Positions 11,795 to 26,400 of a DNA stretch of 64,000 bases are shown one piece after another (positions within the stretch are counted from its first letter, which is position 1; each line of letters starts with the position of its first letter). This DNA is from Centroberyx gerrardi. Taxonomy: Eukaryota > Chordata > Actinopteri > Beryciformes > Berycidae. The notes below the pieces were generated by a model. It did not search any database. It was given only the letters and a program-made list of their open reading frames with translations, and was not told the origin of the DNA. The stretch covers positions 8,639,653 through 8,703,652 of the forward strand of contig NC_136020.1 of the NCBI RefSeq assembly GCF_048128805.1. The letters run 5' to 3'. A program made the position numbers and the translations under genes.

Positions 11795-14700
11795 CACATG
11801 CACTATAATATACAAACAGTATTGACATATGGCCATCTGATGATGTGGATGCAAGATTACTTTTCTTTAACAGTTTTCACACATCAATTTTGTTTACTTG
11901 GTATCCATAATATAAGTTTGTTGAATTGAGTTGAAATGAATTGATTGTGCTCTCTCTGGGTAAACAGTAGCTTACATAATTGTCTGGAAGCAGAGAGCAG
12001 ATAATGCTCAGGTGAAAACCTTTTTGAAGTTTCACAGGGTTTAGAGCTTTCCTTGGCTCGGTCACATGCATTTATTGTGAAAATGTTTCGCAGCTGCTGC
12101 TTGACGGCTGATTTTTCTTATGGTACACCTCCTCTCACAAGTGTGTGTGAGAGTGTGTGTATGTGTGGTGCTGGAGAGCTTGTGCTTTTACGGCAGCTTG
12201 AGAAGCTTGCGCCGCTGAGCTCAAAGCCTTGATCTTACACATAAGTGTGATCTCACACCATTTCATCTCTTAGACATAGTTAGGATCTCATAGGGCAATA
12301 AGCCAGTCATGTGAACTGTTGGCTGAGAGTTTAGTCTCATTCATGTCAAAGAGCTGCATGTCATGTTCCATTCAAAGTCTTGTCTTGTCTCGCATGTCTG
12401 ATCTTATGGCCTTGTTGGCCTGCCAGTCTTGTGTCTTGTTGGCCTGCCAGTGATGGACTTGGAGCTTTTTGATAGGTGGGTCTATTTGTCAATGACACCT
12501 TTATTGCAGATGATGATGATGCTGCAGCCCGTAGCCCATCCCCAACACCCCCACCAGGTTGGTACCCATAACAACCCATCCCTTACTACTTCCTTATTAT
12601 TTCCTCTTCACCGCTTCCCACCTCGTGAGGACGGTTGCCATGGCGCATTCACTTTAAATCAGGCTCACATCTGCTCCCAGCACCCCTGAAGTGCTTTGGA
12701 ATTTGGGGAAGAACGAAGACATAACGTACTCTAAAGTTGCATCACATAGTATTTTTTTTTCTAACAGTAAGGCGTAGGCAGAGAAGTACTCTCTAATTTG
12801 TAACAACTCAAATGGATGATAATTTACGCTACAGAATGTTTCAGTCAAATCTGAAAATATTGTGATGTATGTCTGTGCGCTGACATACATGCAGTAAATG
12901 TGTGATTTCTCTGTGCAAAATGACAGAAATGCCACAGCATAATTCCTACAAGCACATTAACCTTTATCTCAAGTAAAGGTATGGATGTGACAATTACATC
13001 TCACATGCATACATTATATGCGCAAGATAAATACATGGATGTTCATCATGTATATGCATATATTATGTATATATGGAAATTTTATACATGCATTTGTAAT
13101 ACTTTATTACTTGTAATATCTTTTTAGACCATATTAAAAGGGAATACCCCTGAATTTTAGCTTTTAAATATGTTATTTCTGTGACCCAGGACAGTTTGGT
13201 ATGTATTAGTGAACACTCAAACATTGAATGATTCTCCAAAGCCAGAATCCCATTCATTGTCTATGAAGCAGCTCCGTGCTTCACATCAGAATGAAATTGT
13301 TCATGTTGACAAATACATATCGAACTGTCCTCGGCCAAGAGAATAACATAGAATTGAGTGGTATTCCCCTTTAAAGTCAATATGCTATACGCTTTTCTCT
13401 TTTGTTAAATTATCTTGTTTTTATTTTCATTTCACTTTCTGCGATTTATCTCAGAGCTTGTCTCTCCAGCCAGTTGCAATATTCTTCAAACTATCTAAAA
13501 TAGTTATCCTCATTAATATCAATGATACTGTGCTTTTTTCACAGAGGATGCCAATTCACTCAAGAAACTCTCTATTGAGCTGCCTAGTAAGATCTCTTTG
13601 TTAATTTTACCACCGTTTCAGTACCTCTGACCAAACTGGTAGCCTTCTCTAAATCAGAATGTCCCACTGTCTGGATGTAGGAAACATGTTGGACACATGT
13701 TTATTTCTAGATGCTTTGGTGTGTTTGGAAGTTCGTTTTACAACAGAAGAAAGTGAAGATGTTCAAAATCTCCTTGCTAACAGATTAACATACCCATTAA
13801 CGCAGTGATTAAAAAGGAGACTTTGAGGGTGTTATGTGGTCATGTTTTTTGTATTCCATACACATAAATCTATATTTATGTGAATACATTTGGAATTCTG
13901 ATCATAATGCAACCATGTCTAAACTTAGGATTGCTAATTGCATTTGCACATTCAAGCAGCAATCAATATTCATAGGTGGATTTACAAATGTATATAGTTG
14001 GAAATCGAATAATGGAGCATAAATGTATATATCAGTGTAAAACCGAGAGACAGAACCAGGCCTTTGATTCAGAATTCCTCGGGCAATGCTTGCTATTAGA
14101 CAAGTCTTTAACTGCTTGCTGGTCCTAATTTTTTTGTGTGTGCTTGCTTCAGTGGACTTTACAGTACTATTTCTTATAATATGCTGTAAATTTCTCTCTG
14201 TCTTTGTTCAGATGATAGCGTCCCTGTGCCAGCCATGGGGAGAAAAGACTCAGGTAATAACATTTGACAATGATAGTCAAAAGAAAGTGGAATCTCGTCT
14301 CGTTTTTCATATACTGTACAAGGAATTTCGAGCCAAAGCCAATTTTCAAGTCAAATCAGAACGTCGCTCCACCAGCTTCCTTTTTCCCCGCATAGCTGGT
14401 CAAATAGAACAGGTTAATTTTGCCAGAGACTATGTTGTGCTATATGAAAAATATTGGTTTCCCGAAACGTCATAGTGCACTGCTTGCAGGATGCTATGCA
14501 GCTTTTGGAAATTCTCATCTTTTTCATTTGCCATGGGAAAATGGATAAGAAAAAATTATAGTTTCACATTTTACAGTGGGCAGCATCTAGCATTTCAAGT
14601 TCAGCCCGAGAAATATTTTATACAAATTTGCATAAAACGTCGAGAGGTTACGTGTAAAGGACCAACGTAGGTCCAGAGTTCCTTTAGAACATTTACTAGA

Positions 14701-15138
14701 TCTGGAGTATAACAGCTATATGGCAAAAGTGTGATTCATCAAACCCAGACCGCTGGGATCAGAAAGAAGACTGGAGCATGGAAAGAAAATGAAGAATTCA
14801 CAAACCCAACCATTTTTCCCCTCCTATATGTTTTTGCTGAAAATGATGTTCCCTTGTTGCTTCTTGTGGAAATGAGATGTTGTATGTCTTGTGTTCCATA
14901 TTGTCTGTTCCATGCTTTCCATGTTGCAAAGAGCTTAAATTCTGCCGGTTGAATGAGATGTGATGCTTGAGAAGTGGGAAAATGTGTGAAATTGTGTGTT
15001 CCTTGGTCTTTCTGTCTGCCTATGTCTCTCTCCTCCGGTAAGATTAATACTAATAAAAAGTGAAAGGTGGGTATTTGAATTCCTGAACTGTATTGCTTTA
15101 TTATTCTTGTGCGATGACAATGGAGGGCTCTGTGTCAC

Positions 15139-15170
<32 letters not shown>

Positions 15171-18100
15171 TCTCTTAACTGATCAGTGTGGTCTCTGGGA
15201 GAGGGCCAGGCCCCAGAGGACCTGGATAAGCCCATTGACACCCCGCCTCTGTCCACCCTGCTGATAGAGAAACCACAAAGCGGCTCCGTCGGTGTGGGTG
15301 AGTGACGGCGCCACAAAGAAGAGTTGGGTAGACAGTACAAGAGATAGATGTTGTTTGCAGTAGATGTTGATAATATTTGTGTGGGGGTGGGGGCAGGTAC
15401 AAAGTGCCTGCTGCAGTCATTCTCTTTCTGATAAACCCAAATTTAAGCCCATTCATTGTTAAAAAATCTGTGATGGTATTATTGGTTTTCCACAAAGGAA
15501 AAGTAATGTAGTTGGTGTATATTATGACATGGAAAATTAGCTAACCAGGTGAAAAACTATTTTTTCCTTTCATTGTGACTATATGGCTTATAGATAGATG
15601 TGACGTGGCAGCAGAATGCACTGCTGGTCGTCAATCTGACTATTGGTCATACTGTATTTTCTGTCGGTCCAAGGTGCGGACATCAGCTTTATTGCCAAGG
15701 TGGAGGCCAAAGATCTTCTACGCAAACCCACTATTAAGTGGTTTAAAGGAAAATGGATGGATCTGGCCAGCAAGACAGGGAAGCACTTACAGCTGAAAGA
15801 GACCTTTGACCGATTCACCAAGGTACACCTCCTCTAATCCAGCAGTCTATCTTACATTTGCATCCTCTTACATGCCAATGGTGCTGTTTTATTAATTCCC
15901 ATGTACCACTCCCGGCAGGTTCACACATTTGAGATGCACATCATCAAGGCCAAAGACAACTATGCTGGAAATTACAGGTGTGAGGTCACCTACAAGGACA
16001 AGTTTGACAGCTGTTCCTTTGATTTGGAAATTAAAGGTTTGTCAGTTATAAGCATTACATAGTGCTATGTATTCATCTTAATACATTGCAAAAGACAAGA
16101 ACAGCACAAAGCGTAGGTGAGTATAAAACATATACTGTGTTTTGCTGTTTCTGTCTTACAGAAGCTGAACAGGGCTCACAGAATATTGATATTCGATCAG
16201 CTTTCAAAAGAAGGTAATGAAAGGAGCGCAACACAACTACAACACATTGATATTGTGATGGAGTCAACTACAAGTCAGCTACAGTATTCATCAGTATTAC
16301 TTTTTTAGTAAATTGAACATCACACAAAAATATATTAAACTCTGGCCTATGTGTCAAAGGTGCAATATAAGTTTATTGGATTCATGTGATTCAGGATAGT
16401 ATTCCTGACAATTTGTTAAGACTAATCCTGAAGAAAACAACAAGGACCATCATATTCCATGAGGAAAACAATGAAATGTTTCACCGTCAAATAATATTAC
16501 TGTATGACATATCTGTGTGAAACGATGGTTGTGCAAATGTCATTAACCTTTTTCAAAGGTAATTACAAATCAACCAGCCAACTGAATGTGTTTTATCTGA
16601 CCAAAGGCCAACACTTGCATTTTAAATCTCCCTCCCAACAATGTGTCTGAAAAGCAACGCAAAGCATCCCGGTCCATTATCACAAAGTTGCTGCTCAGTA
16701 ATGTTGCTTCAACATTGCAGAAACATTGTGGCAATATTGTCTGAGAAGGGTCTTGATGCTTCTTACACAAACCAAAGAAGCGAAGGGTTTTGTGTAAGCT
16801 CCAATCGTGAGTTAGCTCGGAGCTAACGCACCGATTGAACTCAGAGCCTCTGCTTTGTGTTGTTCTTTCAGCATTGTTTCTCTAGTGCCTGTAACTGTTT
16901 CTTTTCTGAATAAATCTTTATTAATCTCTTCTTGTTAACAACAGCAGTGAAGGACAAGACGATGCAGGGGAGCTTGACTTTAGTGGTCTCCTTAAACATA
17001 GGTGAGAATCACCCCTAAGTGGACGGTTTCTTTTCGTTTTCATTACTTTTTAAGCCCTTACAGTATCTAGATGTGTTTCTTTCTTCTTTCTTTTTTGTGA
17101 TTTTTTGTGAATTTGATATGCTGCACTAGCAACCATCATTCACTCTTTTTCTTTTCCAAATTCACCATTCACTAGTATATTGTGTGCATTACAACATATC
17201 CATGAATGGCAACATATTGCTGTTAAAATATTACTGTAAATATATTTTTAAAAGGTCATACATATGCTATACCAAAAGAAAAACGGTGGTGAGTCTGAAA
17301 ACACACCATGATACATATAGTAGATTGTAGATGGAGTGATATGATACAGTGCAAAGTATTATTTCAATCCTCACAGACTGAGCTGTATTTTTGAGGTTTC
17401 ATTTTTCTTCTATTTTTCTTGGTCAAACAAGATTCTGTTTTTAACGTAGAAGTGTGAGTTCAAATTGAGCTAGGCAGTGACACTGTTCACTGACATAAAA
17501 TTCCACATTTATTTTGGGCTTGTCTCTTCTTCTTCCCTACATATTCAGAAATCAAAGGTTAGTAGAGAGAATACCATAGGTATTAAAATGATTAGACCTT
17601 ACTGCGGGTAAGTACTGTAATCCTGTAGAGTCCCCAGCATGAAATGTAGCTCTAGGAATTGGACAAGCAAGAGTGTTGGCCTACTGTAGTATGGTAACAC
17701 TTCATTTGAAGGCAGCATTCTTAAATGCTCCGTCAGCAATCAGTAATGATGGAAATGGGCTTTGCATTGTAAACCCTCTGTAGCTGCCGGCTGGCTCTTC
17801 ATCAAGCAGTGATGTTAAATGCCGCGTTTATGAGGCAAAGTGCACCATTTTGGATCGTTAATGATGTGCTGGTGGATCATCCATAAATGATGCTGTGAAA
17901 TAGTGTTACCGCTACATTGTCGTTTTATTTCAATTTAGAAATATAAGGCAAATACCACAATGTTTATTTCAGCCTTCTTGATAATTGCCTGAAAATAAAC
18001 AGATGACAAATACATATAAAGAATGGAATAATATTTCATGCTATTCACCTCCAACCTTTCGGACATTTGGGAAAATGTCTATGAAAGAAAGGACTGACTG

Positions 18101-21100
18101 AATGTTCTTTATTTAGCCGACTAATGGGTCTACTCATGTCCAGGGCAACGTGCTTATTAACTCGGATCTCACAGATCTAACATCTCCTATGGACACCTTG
18201 ATCATCTAACAGAGCATCTCTGAAGTGATGACTCAAACAAACAAACAAACAAACAAACAAACAAACAAACAAACACACAAACAAAGGGATGGGCCAGTTC
18301 ATAGGAGCAATATAATGAAAGATATGTCCTCATCAAAATGTCTTTGTAGAAGGTTTCCCTTTTATCCCTGCATGCTGCATTTCAACAAATTATTTCACCA
18401 AATCTCAGATATCATTACAATCTATTGAATTATACTGCATTTAGTCCTGAAAGAAATCAAAACATACTCCTATATTGATCTGTGTGTGTCTGCCAGTGTG
18501 TTCCATTAATCCTACAATAGCCTACTGATAAAAGCATTACTTATTTTGTTTCATCTCCAAAATCTTATAACAATATCCAAACTAAAAGAACCCAACCCTG
18601 GTCAAAATCCCTCCTTAAGATGTAATCAACTCCTCTTTAATATTTCCCCTCCATCCACTGATACAGACTACAAACCTGAAACAAGGTAGTCAGAGGATTG
18701 CAAAGCTGGGGACATTGTAAAATAAAGTTCCTGACATAAACCAAGTTTTATAATTATTGCACAAGCCCACCACGAGGTATAAGCCATTATGTGGTAGGCC
18801 ATGTCCTTGTGCACCAACCAAAGCCAAACTTTACATTTTTGATTAATAATTAGCCTTCGATCCTTTGGACTAAATGTCACTGACCAGATTAAGAGATGCA
18901 AATTTCTGACATTTGTGGCTGTCTTTATTAGTCAATTTTAAAATGTTTTTGCAGACATGCTTCTTTACCTGTAGTCAACATATGTACCAAGCAGGGGGAT
19001 CAATTCAATAAATTGTAAAGTATGGTAAGTCCCTGCATCTAATCTAATTTGCCACCAAAACTTTAACTACAACATTTTTGGGGACCATTGGAGTAATGAT
19101 TGATGACTGTCAAGATCTTATATGGTCAATGTGGCAAATTATTAGATGTAATACATTATTTGATATAGGTCACCAACTATCTTGAACAGATACACACACA
19201 GTATTGGTCTTGAATGCTCTCCTGATGTGAATTTAAAAAAAAAAAATATGGCTTCCAAGTAAATGTCTGGCCATTCTTCTCATGGTACCAAGTTTCATGA
19301 TGATTAGCCCAACTGTCGAGGAGTTATAGCCTATTGTATGGCACACTTCACTAAGGAGTCCGATTTTTGTTCCATGGGTCTATCTTGAACAATTATAAAG
19401 ATATCTTGGTGGAAACATATAAGAAAAAAAAAAGATAGGACGAACCCAACACAACTTTGCAACAGAACTCTTAGGGCATCAGCGAGCACCCTTGTCGCAC
19501 ACCCCTTCTATGTTCAGAGTGCTGCTACCCCGTCACTTTTAACATTTGACTCCAGGGTTGATGTCAAAGCACAGGTAGGCAGCTCACCATGCCCATCCCT
19601 TTGTGTGACATGTCCTGAGGAACTCTCCAGGGGGCGATAGCTTATGTTAGCATGAGAGGTTGAGACAAAGAAGGGCAGGAGCAAAACAAAAGCGACAGAT
19701 TATCACCCTGAAGAAGAATTATTGTAAAGTTTTGTGTCTCTGAGAAACCAAAGCCACACTTATAACCTCTAGTTATATAAGACTATGTGCAGTTAAGTCG
19801 AGCTAGTAGCCGTCCCAGTTGGATCGTCCTCCATCCTACAGGTTAGCCTCCCCTCCCCGTAATGAGCAGTTCCTCAGGACACGTTGCAAACACCAGCCCA
19901 TGACTACTGTTCTCACACCGTCCCCTCATATCCGGCACCACCAGGGAGCCCAAACAGGAGGAGGTTCCAGAGGTGGACGTGTGGGAGATCCTGAAGACGG
20001 CCCGGCCTGATGAGTACGAGAAGATTGCCTTTACCTACGGCATCACAGATCTGAGGGGCCTGCTGAGGAGGCTGAAGAAGACCAAGAAAGAGGAGAAGAA
20101 GAGTGAAGGTAAATCAATGTTAACCAAATTATGGATGCTCTGAAAAATATCTGTCCTCCTATGGCAGAGCTGTGTTTTAGCAACAGCCTCTCTGTGGTGA
20201 ATATCAGCTTTGATGTTTGGTTATAGGGGAATCTTGATCTTGAAAAGGAGCATCCTGATTATCTGTGTCCTTGGTTTTGTCTTTTCAAAGCTTTTGCAAA
20301 GAAGCTGGAACCAGCGTATCAGGTGGATAAAGGAGGAAAGATCCGCTTAGTGGTGGATCTGGCCGACCCCACGGTTGAACTGAAATGGTACAAGAACGGA
20401 CAGGAAATCAGGCCCAGTCCAAAGTATGTAAAAACATTTTCTTCATGTCTCAGTGTATCTTTCTGTGTCCTCTCCCCTTCAACACTGCACAAATGAAAAG
20501 CATTTTGGAGATTTTTCATAAAATGTATTTCATTTGTGGTTTTGGCATTCTTTACCAGTCTTCTGGTATTGTGTGTTTTATTTTGACACACCTCTAAAGA
20601 ACAATGGTTCACATGTTTTATGCCACACACACAGATTCATTCACTGTTTTCTGCATCATTCATTCACTCACTCACTTATTCACTCACTGACTGACTTGCT
20701 CGCTAATTCTCTTAAGCACACAGAGTACCACACAGGCCCACACTTTTATAAATAACCCTCATATATAAACTCTTTTCTACAGACCAACAATGGCTTAGTA
20801 AGACAGTATTTCCACTGTAGAGGGCCTGCTTTGACCTCACATGACCTCCACAATCTCACACAGCTCTCTTTGTCACATGCTGCACTGTGAACCATTGCCA
20901 GCTGATGCCCAGTGAACAAATAACGTTCTCTCTGCTCCAGTGTGGCTCTGATCAGTTTCCACACCATCTCACCGACATATAAAGAACATTATGTGTTCAC
21001 AGGGCTGTACATGGCCTCAGAGCTTCATTTGGGTGGAAATGCAGCGGATGATGTCAACTGCTGTCTTTTGCTATTAACTACTTGCCCTTCTCTGTACAGG

Positions 21101-23366
21101 AAAAAGGTGGTACCTCCTTCACAGGTCTTTAACTAAGTCTGGCTTTGAAACAGTTCTAATAGATGCTACTGTATATCACGTAGTAAATGTTGGATAAATT
21201 TACTAGTGTATCATTCCAGTTTAAATGCTGCAAACTTGCCTGACTGGAATTATTTTAGCAATTATTTAGTGAGGGAAGCCAATCAAGGACAAGTCCAGTT
21301 GTGATTCGTTAACTGGAGTTAGTCCAAAACTTCCTGTAAAAAAGGATTGATTTTTGAAATTAACTACTCAAACAAAATCAAATTTTAACAATGTCTTCAT
21401 TAAAACTCTGTAATCATATGTGTGTATAAATAGAGGAAAATTTGAAATCCAATAATAGGGCCCCTTTCAAACAGCTTCATTTGCATTCTGCAACGTATAC
21501 ATTTATACCAGAATAAGGCAATGATTTAGGAAGAAAACCAGAACCTACTGTGTTCTATGCTGTCTAATGTTTATACAACTCTAGAATAGATTTTACCATG
21601 ATTTCACACCTATAGTATTAAAAACAAGAGAAACACTATACTTAGCCTTAAATCACCTGCACTCGCAGTTCAAAGCCATGCAAAGTTAAAGCCATCTGGG
21701 AGGTTATTGCTGTTTTCTGGCTTTGGACTCCGGTGGCATATTTTCCAGGATTCCCTGTTCCAAAGACTTCACTATAATATCTCTCTCTCTCAATCCTCCT
21801 CGCTGTTGTAACACTATTGGCAACTACATACCCCTCCAGGCATGATGTCTCTCTGTCTTTGGTCTTGTTTTTGTCTGTCTATCTGTCATGTCATGCCATG
21901 GTGCTCCTTCCTGTCTGCCATAATTACTTTCTGCACACTTCCTGTGCTCCGGCCCCATTCTGGCTCCACTGCTGACCTTAAGTCAAAGGAAGTAAGTCCA
22001 TCCGTCCCGTTGATTTCCCTTCTCCACGTCACAGAGTTTTGGTGTGACCCCACCCATCCTCTCCCCTAATCTGACCTCTATGTTTGTGCAGTGTCAACAC
22101 ACACTTGATGCATGTTGGGATTGGTTTTTGAAAGATGTTGCATTTCTTTATCAATGTTTTATCAACACATTTACTGTTTAGAAATGTTTGATCTAAGAAA
22201 ATATTATTTGAGTTTATTGGTGTTACTAGCCAGCAAATATTTCTTTCATCAAAAATATTCCTTTCTTTCACTTAATATCTTAGAATTATCACCATTTCCA
22301 TCTGTAGACTATATTGACTATATTGACTTAATACTCAGGATCATACATAGCTACAATTTGTATAGGTGACCAGTGATGTAATTAGTGGGTTTCCTGCCTA
22401 GGTATATTTTTGAGCACAAGGGCACACAAAGGATTATGGTCATCAATAACTGCAGCGTGAACGATGATGCAGCCTATGCTGTAGCTGCGGGAGACGAGAA
22501 GTGCACCACAGAGCTGTTTGTCAAAGGTATCTTGATTGATTGTTCACTTTTATATAATTGCTACTGCCTTGCATGTACAGATGTGACGCCCAGGCCACAT
22601 GCAGGGGATCTGTTAGTGTGCCAATCAGTCAACACATCTGTTGCTTGTTGTGAGAAAAGCGGCACATAAACAGACAGTCCCTCTTTAATTTCTTTAATGT
22701 CCCTTGTCTGCAGAGTTACCAGTGAAGATAGTCAAAGGTATTGAGGCTGTGAAGACCACGGTCAATGAGAGGATTGAGTTGGAGTGCGAGGTGTCAGAGG
22801 AAGGCGCTCAAGTGAAATGGTAAGACTATAAGAGGTGCATTTATTTAAAGGTGTGTAGCATTTTAACATCAATAAATCATTACCTCATTCATTTTGAGAC
22901 ATTAGCATAATTTCCATCAACAATTGAGGCCATCACCGAGAAGATTGGCAGCTTCTACCGGCCTCTACATGTCATTTTACATTGTGAGCCACCAGGTCGT
23001 ATTTGGAGTTTCTGGCAATGGCAGATGGTGGAAGGAGTGAAAGGCCGATGGAAAAATCACTTCCAACATGTTGATCCTCTTCAGTATAGTGAAAGAGAAA
23101 ACAAACGCATGCAGAGCAACAAGTAGCAACATCCTCTTTGCGACAGTACTATGGTGGGGTTTATGGAAAATATGGTCTTAATTTTGAGAAACACCAGCAC
23201 TAACAACACCATTGGTGTGAGATAGAAGCTACCAATCATCTCAGCCATGGTCTCATTTGTTTCCTGTAATTATACCAAGATATCACAATCAATTTCACAA
23301 TTATATATTGATGTTTAATAATGCTACATGTAGTACCTTCAAGTTGTGTGTTGCTTATTTGCGTGT

Positions 23367-23410
<44 letters not shown>

Positions 23411-26400
23411 TGTGTTTGAGGATGTACACAACATTAAATACTGAATACTGAACGTTCCTGATCCTCTCTCCTTCAGGATGAAGAATGGTGTTGAGGTTCC
23501 TACAGGAGTGCGCTCCAGATACCGAGTTAAGACTGAGGGAACCAAACACTTCCTGGTCATTGATGACGCCTCCAAGGAAGACACTGGGACGTACTCCCTC
23601 ATGGCCACTGGTGGCACATCTGAGGCTCACATACAGGTTGACTGTATGTAGCATCTCGCCCTTTTTCATAGTTTTCTCACTTGCTTTTCAAAGGAATCAC
23701 TATTAATCATTTACTGTATTCTATTCTCACCTCTTTCCCCCTCTTTTAGTGAAGCCACTGAAGATCTACCAGGACCTGCAGAATGTAACGGTGATGTTGG
23801 GTCAGCCCCTCAAGATGCACTGTGAGATCTACCCAGGCAACGTCCCAGGCCGCTGGTACAGGAATGGACAGCTGATCCAGCCCAATGATCATATCAACAT
23901 CTTGCATAGAAACAAGTATGTCCTCTCTGCGCTTTCTCTGAAATCACCCCCAGCGTTATCTATGGAATCGTTGCAGCCCAATAGGTTATTGCTGCAATAT
24001 TGCATGAAAAATACCCTTTAAGCATCTCTGGTTTGGGTCACTCAAAAGGATTCTACAAATAGCTTGATGGCTTTTATTTTCATGTAAACCTAGCAAAATA
24101 TTTTTGTTTTGTTTTGTATACTGATTAATCAACCTCTGTTCCACTAACTAACTTCACACAACTACTAACGTCCTCTTGCTTTATCAGGAACCACCGACTT
24201 GAAATCGAGACCACCTCCCTTCATGATGCAGGAGATTACACTTTTGTACCTGAGGGTTACTCACAGAGCCTCTCTGCCAAAGTTCATATCATTGGTACAG
24301 AAGCTATCTTTCAGTTGATAGTTTTTCACATCTCAACATTGTGTTTTAAAAAAAAGAAATGTAACGTAATATTTATCATGATTTGATTTAATTTCCTGCA
24401 GACCCGCCAAAGGTGCACTTGGACAGCTTGAACTTCCCAGACAACATGGTGACAATTGTGGCAGGAAACAAACTTCGCTTGGAAATCCCCATCAGTGGAG
24501 AACCAGCACCCAGGGTGGTGTGGATGAAGGGAGAAAGGGTGAGTGGTCTATTAATCAACATTTTTTTTAGATTCCATCAGTTGATCACCATGGCTCTGAT
24601 TTTTCTTAAAGCAATATTCCACTTAGTTTTAACATGGATGTTATTTGGCACTTGACCACCATGAAAACCATAATATAAACTACTCACCAAGATTGGATGC
24701 AGCTGGGATGAGTTTGTAGCGTTCAGATTTTTACTTCCCATTCATTTGAATGAGGCCACAAAAATAGCCTGAAAACTGACATTTAACACGTTTGTGAACA
24801 GATTCAACAACATATTGCACTTTTAACAAAGCAGTCCTGTGTCCTTCATCATTTTGCATTTCTATTCTTGGTTTACACTAAAATTAGTATTTAAAAATAA
24901 AAGTAGATCCGGTCTCCCAAACAGGAACTATCTCTCCTAAATGGTATTCCTCCGCTATGTTCTTTTCTGTCAATAAAAATGCTATTCAGTGAAATTATGT
25001 TCTAAAACGTTGGACCCACAGTCAATTGAAAATCACAGTAGTGGGATCTGTTGTTGAATCTGTTCATGAACGCGTTAAATGTAAGTTTTCAGGCTATTTT
25101 CGTGACAAACTCGTCCAGCTGCATCCGATCTTGGTGATTAGTTTATATTCTGGTTTTCATGGTGTTCAAGTGCCAAATAACCCCCACGTAAAAAAACTAA
25201 GTGGAATACTGCTTTAAAGCCATGTATGTAATTTTCTCTGTCTTTCTCTCTCAGGTCATTCTTGAGACTGGGCATCGTGTCCATGCTGAAACGTATGGCG
25301 ACCAGACCAGCCTGACCATCGAAGTGACAGAGAGGGAAGACACAGGGAACTACAAGATAGTCCTGCAGAATGAGGCTGGTGAGGACACAGCCAGCGTCAG
25401 AATCAAGGTTGTAGGTAAGACCCAACATGACAAATACTTCAATCAAGAGACCATGGGGTGAATTATTCACATTTCCATTAATCTCTAGAATCATTAACAA
25501 TCCTGTCCTTGTGTTGTCTGTAGACATCCCAGACCCTCCAGATGCTCCCTTGGTCCCAGTGGTGGGCGGCGATTGGTGCTCTATGACATGGGAACCCCCA
25601 CACTATGACGGGGGTTCACCAATATTAGGTAAATATTGCATATTCGCTTATCACAGTAGATTACATTGGTGTGTGCTGGTGATTAATGATTATCTTTCTG
25701 AATGTCTTCTAAAGGCTACTTTGTCGAGAGAAAAAAGAAGCAGAGTTCTAGGTGGATGAGGCTGAACTTTGACCTGATCAAAGAAACAACATTCGAACCC
25801 AAGAAGATGATTGAGGGAGTGCCATATGAAGTGCGGATCTTTGCGGTCAATGCCATCGGTGTGTCCAAACCCAGCGAGCCATCCAAAGCCTTTATTCCCC
25901 TCGGTGAGTAGCCCTAATGTCTCCTTGAATGTCCACTTAGCGGTGTAAACACTGGCCTTTGAACTGTAACTGTTACTGCCAATGATGTGTCCAGGAAAAC
26001 ATTACACCCTTACATAAGACAACACACAGTTTATCCAGCAACCGTTTCATAATAATGGACGAAATTTCAAAGTGTGGGCCTGTTATAGCGTCTGCATGTG
26101 TGATCTGCCCTTGGTACCCCGGCGGTGCAGCTGTTCCTCCCCATACCCCACTATCCCAAGCATTCTGGCTGTGACCTCCACTGGACACGCAGGAGCTTTA
26201 GAGGATATTAAATATGTCTTTATAATGGCTGCCAAATCATCTCCGGATTAGAGGTTTAGGAGATCAGGCCTGTCAGAGGGTTCAATAGGAGTTAAATATG
26301 ATTCAGAATATAAGAATAGACGACAAGAGCGGGGTCTAATGTGATCTTACAGGGAGATTGATAGCATACCAGCCAGGGAGAGAGGCGCCTTGCTCACATG

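Larger units (their letters stand above)
17002..19944 (+). other. mybpc1: mybpc1 M-domain intron (2.9 kb)
   Basis: Holds the candidate microexon at 17549, a MITE-like element at 17693-17910 and a (CAAA)n tract at 18234. The rest, about 18300-19940, shows AT-rich sequence with repeat-like stretches (for example 19260-19400) and no supported exon. Confidence 0.6.
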
